Positions 6,096 to 9,023 of a stretch of 9,023 nucleotides of DNA are shown here, one piece after another (the first letter of the stretch is position 1; every line of letters begins with the position of its first letter). The DNA is from Cryomorphaceae bacterium. Lineage in GTDB: Bacteria > Bacteroidota > Bacteroidia > Flavobacteriales > Schleiferiaceae. The position numbers and the translations under genes were made by a program. The notes below the pieces were generated by a model. It saw only the letters and a program-made list of their open reading frames with translations. It had not been told where the DNA came from and did not search any database. The stretch is from positions 1 through 9,023 of the forward strand of contig JABMNC010000045.1 in assembly GCA_013205365.1 (NCBI GenBank), in the 5' to 3' direction.

Positions 6096-8294
6096 ATGAA
6101 GCATATTCTACTCCTCGCAGCCTCTTTTTTAGGCTTTAGCGCGCTCGCCCAGACCTACTACCCCATCTCTACGCTGCAGTATGTGTCTCCCTCTCAGTTG
6201 GCTGCCTGCAACGACTCCTCTGGTTTTGAAGGCCAAATTGTTAAAACGGTAGGTATTGTAGTCACTTCGGGCAGCCTTTCTGAAGTGCCTTCGGGCTCGG
6301 TTCAGGGCGGACACCGTCCCTTCTTCTTCATCGTAGATACCGCCGCGCAGGGCGCGGCTGGTCCGTTTCGAGGAATGGAGGTAATGGGTGTGTACACCAA
6401 TGCTCAAAACCAGCTTGTTACCCTGCCCAACGTAGAATACCTAGTGGCTGGGGACTTGATTCAATTCATCGGTAAAGTTTCTACCTATAACAACGGAACA
6501 CAGCTCGAGGCCACCAGCGCAAGCTCTATGACCATTTTGGGAACGCGGCCTATTCCGAGCCCCGCAGTGGTTGCGGTAGGCACCCTGAACGACGCCCAAC
6601 GCATCAACCTTCCGGTAACCGGCGAGCAGTGGGAGAATTCTTTTGTTGACCTTCAAAACGTGACGGTCACCGAGGTCATTCTTTTTGGGGGCAACCGGGT
6701 CAGTTTTAATGTCGTTGACGCCAATGGCAACAAAATCAATGTTTCTGACCGCTTTTTGGCCCAAAAACTCCCGAGCTACCAGACGGTGAATCCTGCTTCG
6801 CCGCAAACCACGGGCAGCTTTGTGGTTCCGGTTCCGGGTACTTTTTACAGCAGCCTTAAGGGCATGGTGCGCCACGACGGCAACGGCTGCTTCACTTCGG
6901 GAGGCACTAGGGGCTATGAACTCAATCCGTTCCAGGCTTCGCACTACCAAATTGCCTATGCGCCGCCCTACATCAGCAACTTTGAGCGCGATCCCATGGT
7001 TCCCACACCCAACCAGAGCCCGGACCTAGAATGCACCATCACCGACTTTGACGGCACCGTAGATTCCGTGCACGTTTTTTACGCAACCAATCCAACGCTG
7101 CAGCCCACGCAGTTCACCAAGGCGGTAATGCCCCTAGTAACGGGTTCCACCGACGAGTATGCCTTTACCCTGCCCAATGCGCCCGACGGCACCCTGATGC
7201 GCTACTACCTGCGCGCCAAAGACGACGACGGCAACGCCTCCTACTACCCCACTACTCCGGTGGGCCAGGTGCAGCCCAACACCGACTACTACAGCGTGCG
7301 GGCTGGCGGAATGAAGGTTTATGACGTGCAGTACTCCCTTGCTTCCAACGGCAATTCGCCCTACTTGGGCAAAACGGTTTCTCTAAAGGGATTCGTAACC
7401 GCCTCAACCAAGCCTCACGACCTCGGCTACCTCTACATACAGGATGCCGACGGCGGCCCTTGGAGCGGAATCTGGTGCGTGGGCTCGGGCATCACCCAAA
7501 TGCTGCGCGAAGAAGAGGTTCAGGTGACCGGCTTGGTTGAAGAAACCTTTGGCATGACGCGCATCAATGTATCGACTATTTCGCGCACGGGCGGACGGCG
7601 TGCGATTGTGCCCACCATTCTGAACCCCAGCGACAGCGCGGGTAAGGTCAATTTTGGATGGGAAGCCCACGAGGGCTGCTACGTGCGCCTGCAGGACCCC
7701 AACCAAGCCAAGCTTTATGTGTCGAGTACCAACCTGAATTTTGGGGACTATGCCGTTTCGCAGAACGTGGGTGCCGGCTACTGGCGCCGAACCATGGTTA
7801 TGGCCGGACGCCAGTCTGCCACAGCCTTTGGATCTCTTTATGTGCAGCTGGTGAGCGACCTGCGCTACGATACGGTAGACGGAGAAATGTTTGTAGACCC
7901 CATTTTGGTGTCGGATACCATGAACATGGACGCCCTCGAGGGTATTCTGTTTTATGGCTTCAGCAACTACAGAGTGCTGCCCCGCAACAACGACGACTTT
8001 GTCGGAATCAACATCACCCTCGACAGCACCGCACTGGTTAGGTCGACCGTAGGCCTGCCCGCCATGGAGGCTGCCTCGCTTTTGGCCTACCCGAATCCTA
8101 CTGCGGACCATCTGCAGCTCGACGGTCCGGCCGGAACCTGGGTGCTTCGCGATCTTCAAGGCCGCCAGATCATGCATGGACTTCGGGATCAGGGGCCAAG
8201 CCAGGTCGATCTAAGTTCGCTTGCATCGGGCGCCTACCTTCTCACCATGGACTCGGGCGGACTTCGGACCACCTACCGCGTAGTCAAGCAATAG
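6096..8294 (+). CDS. T9SS type A-sorted secreted protein with duplicated OB-fold-like modules
   Basis: A 732-residue exported protein with signal peptide 1-18 (SALA/QTY) and a textbook type A sorting domain at about 660-732: LLAYPNPTADHLQL, then LRDLQGRQI, then LSSLASGAYLLTM and a final RVVKQ. This predicts export through the type IX system and attachment to the outer surface. Two OB-fold-like stretches, at about 45-150 and 421-500, are each followed by a segment starting with a WE-x-FV/YV-x-L pattern (179-187 and 522-532); the second ends in GILFYGFSNYRVLPRNNDDF (616-635), a type of ending I associate with OB modules of secreted nucleases. An Ig/Fn3-like domain with FERDPMVPTPNQSPDLECTI and YYLRAKDDDGNAS (about 290-400) separates the two modules. 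No catalytic residues are evident. It starts 9 bp after the previous stop, with no Shine-Dalgarno. A nucleic-acid or glycan binding role beside the EEP enzyme is inferred. Confidence 0.86.
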   Translation: MKHILLLAASFLGFSALAQTYYPISTLQYVSPSQLAACNDSSGFEGQIVKTVGIVVTSGSLSEVPSGSVQGGHRPFFFIVDTAAQGAAGPFRGMEVMGVYTNAQNQLVTLPNVEYLVAGDLIQFIGKVSTYNNGTQLEATSASSMTILGTRPIPSPAVVAVGTLNDAQRINLPVTGEQWENSFVDLQNVTVTEVILFGGNRVSFNVVDANGNKINVSDRFLAQKLPSYQTVNPASPQTTGSFVVPVPGTFYSSLKGMVRHDGNGCFTSGGTRGYELNPFQASHYQIAYAPPYISNFERDPMVPTPNQSPDLECTITDFDGTVDSVHVFYATNPTLQPTQFTKAVMPLVTGSTDEYAFTLPNAPDGTLMRYYLRAKDDDGNASYYPTTPVGQVQPNTDYYSVRAGGMKVYDVQYSLASNGNSPYLGKTVSLKGFVTASTKPHDLGYLYIQDADGGPWSGIWCVGSGITQMLREEEVQVTGLVEETFGMTRINVSTISRTGGRRAIVPTILNPSDSAGKVNFGWEAHEGCYVRLQDPNQAKLYVSSTNLNFGDYAVSQNVGAGYWRRTMVMAGRQSATAFGSLYVQLVSDLRYDTVDGEMFVDPILVSDTMNMDALEGILFYGFSNYRVLPRNNDDFVGINITLDSTALVRSTVGLPAMEAASLLAYPNPTADHLQLDGPAGTWVLRDLQGRQIMHGLRDQGPSQVDLSSLASGAYLLTMDSGGLRTTYRVVKQ

Positions 8295-8306
8295 TCCGCA
8301 GCAGCC

Positions 8307-9023
8307 ATGGCATTCCGCACCCATCCTTTTTTGATGCACCGCAGGGTGCAGGGACTTGCTGCGGCCGGACTTTTATGGCTAGGAATCGCCTGCGACCGCG
8401 GCCAGAGCGTCGGCAATATTTTGCCTGAAACGCGAATTTCGCTCGACAGCATCAACCTCTCGGGCGAAGACCGACTGAATTCCGTGGTGCGGCTTTCATG
8501 GTTTGGCAGCGACGCAGACGGCTACGTCGTGGGCTACGAAATTCGCGTCGATGAAGGCCCCTGGGTTGGAACCACGCGCACCGACAGCACCATGGTTTTG
8601 GCTATTCCTGCGGGGCTAGACAGTGCAGACCTGGCGGTAGAGGTCCGCGCAATTGACAACGAAGGCGGAGTGGATGCAAGCCCTGCGCGCTTAATGGTTC
8701 CCATTAAAAACAGCCCGCCAACTGCGGAATTTTTGGGTTCGAGCTTCCCGGACGCTCCGGTTTGGAACGCTCTGACTTTTCAGTGGAACGCCAGCGACCC
8801 CGACGGGGCGGAGAGCATTACCGACGTGGAGCTTCGGGTAAACGGCGGCAGTTGGCGGCCCATTGACCGAAACCAAAAACTAGTGAGCCTCGTGCTCACG
8901 GCAAACGGCAGTACCTCGCTCTACTACGGAAGCCAAGAAGTGGCTGCCGCAAATTGGGGCTACGTGCTCGACACTGCCGGGCCCAGCATAATGGAAGTTC
9001 GCGCTAAAGACCTTGCCGGCGCA
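8307..9023 (+). CDS. Fibronectin-III-like lipoprotein, partial (C-terminus beyond window)
   Basis: The frame stays open from the ATG at 8307 to the window end (239 codons). The N-terminus has the form of a lipoprotein signal: two arginines, the hydrophobic stretch LAAAGLLWLGIA and a cysteine at residue 29, which would be lipidated and hold the protein in a membrane. The lipobox LGIAC is slightly irregular, with Gly at -3. An alternative in-frame ATG at 8334 (residue 10) gives a more typical signal of about 20 residues. After the signal come two beta-sandwich repeats of fibronectin-III type: about 45-130 (VVRLSWFGSDADGYVVGYEI, then a VEVRAIDNEGG strand) and from about 132 (NSPPTAEF, LTFQWNASDPDGAESITDVE), ending in EVRAKDLAGA at the window edge. 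It lies 12 bp after the preceding gene, so it is probably the fourth gene of the operon, perhaps the outer-membrane anchor or partner of the others. No function is known. Confidence 0.82.
   Translation, partial: MAFRTHPFLMHRRVQGLAAAGLLWLGIACDRGQSVGNILPETRISLDSINLSGEDRLNSVVRLSWFGSDADGYVVGYEIRVDEGPWVGTTRTDSTMVLAIPAGLDSADLAVEVRAIDNEGGVDASPARLMVPIKNSPPTAEFLGSSFPDAPVWNALTFQWNASDPDGAESITDVELRVNGGSWRPIDRNQKLVSLVLTANGSTSLYYGSQEVAAANWGYVLDTAGPSIMEVRAKDLAGA

Noticed and set aside
7404..8177. Open frame of 257 codons on the minus strand, opposite the T9SS-sorted protein
   Set aside because: It is antisense to a well-supported gene, with a His- and Val-rich composition typical of a shadow frame and no family motif.

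Overview
The window looks like chromosomal DNA from a member of the Bacteroidota, moderately GC-rich (mid-50s % by eye) and perhaps related to the marine Flavobacteriales. Three things point there: a type IX secretion (T9SS) type A sorting domain at the end of one protein and sorting-like C-termini on two others; promoter elements matching the Bacteroidota -7 consensus TAnnTTTG; and genes without clear Shine-Dalgarno sequences. The tryptophan 2,3-dioxygenase and the histidine kinase also carry sequence signatures I associate with this phylum. The placement below phylum level is a guess.

Layout. Positions 1-2553 hold three genes on the minus strand, read in the order response regulator (2553-1873), sensor histidine kinase (1863-769), tryptophan 2,3-dioxygenase (759 to beyond position 1). 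Each junction has exactly 9 bp between stop and start, so this is very probably one operon. A 126-bp divergent intergenic region (2554-2679) holds one candidate promoter for each direction and a perfect 12-bp palindrome. Positions 2680-9023 hold four genes on the plus strand, packed head to tail: a secreted DNase I-like endonuclease/exonuclease/phosphatase (EEP) protein, a large secreted protein with an EF-hand-like loop, a fibronectin-III-like domain and an NPYY-type C-terminal domain, a T9SS substrate with two OB-fold-like modules, and the start of a lipoprotein with fibronectin-III-like domains that runs off the end. There are no RNA genes, mobile elements or CRISPR arrays, and no gap longer than 126 bp.

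How they may work together. The minus-strand genes are a PhoB/PhoR-type two-component system joined to the first enzyme of the kynurenine route of tryptophan breakdown. The plus-strand genes encode only exported proteins. EEP catalytic domains and OB-fold modules often occur within one polypeptide in extracellular nucleases, so finding them as separate genes in one operon suggests a split, surface-attached nuclease or phosphodiesterase system; this is inference. The three complete exported proteins end in three different kinds of C-terminal domain and the fourth carries a lipoprotein signal, so they may reach the surface and be anchored in different ways. The divergently transcribed regulator is a natural candidate controller, but nothing in the sequence proves it.
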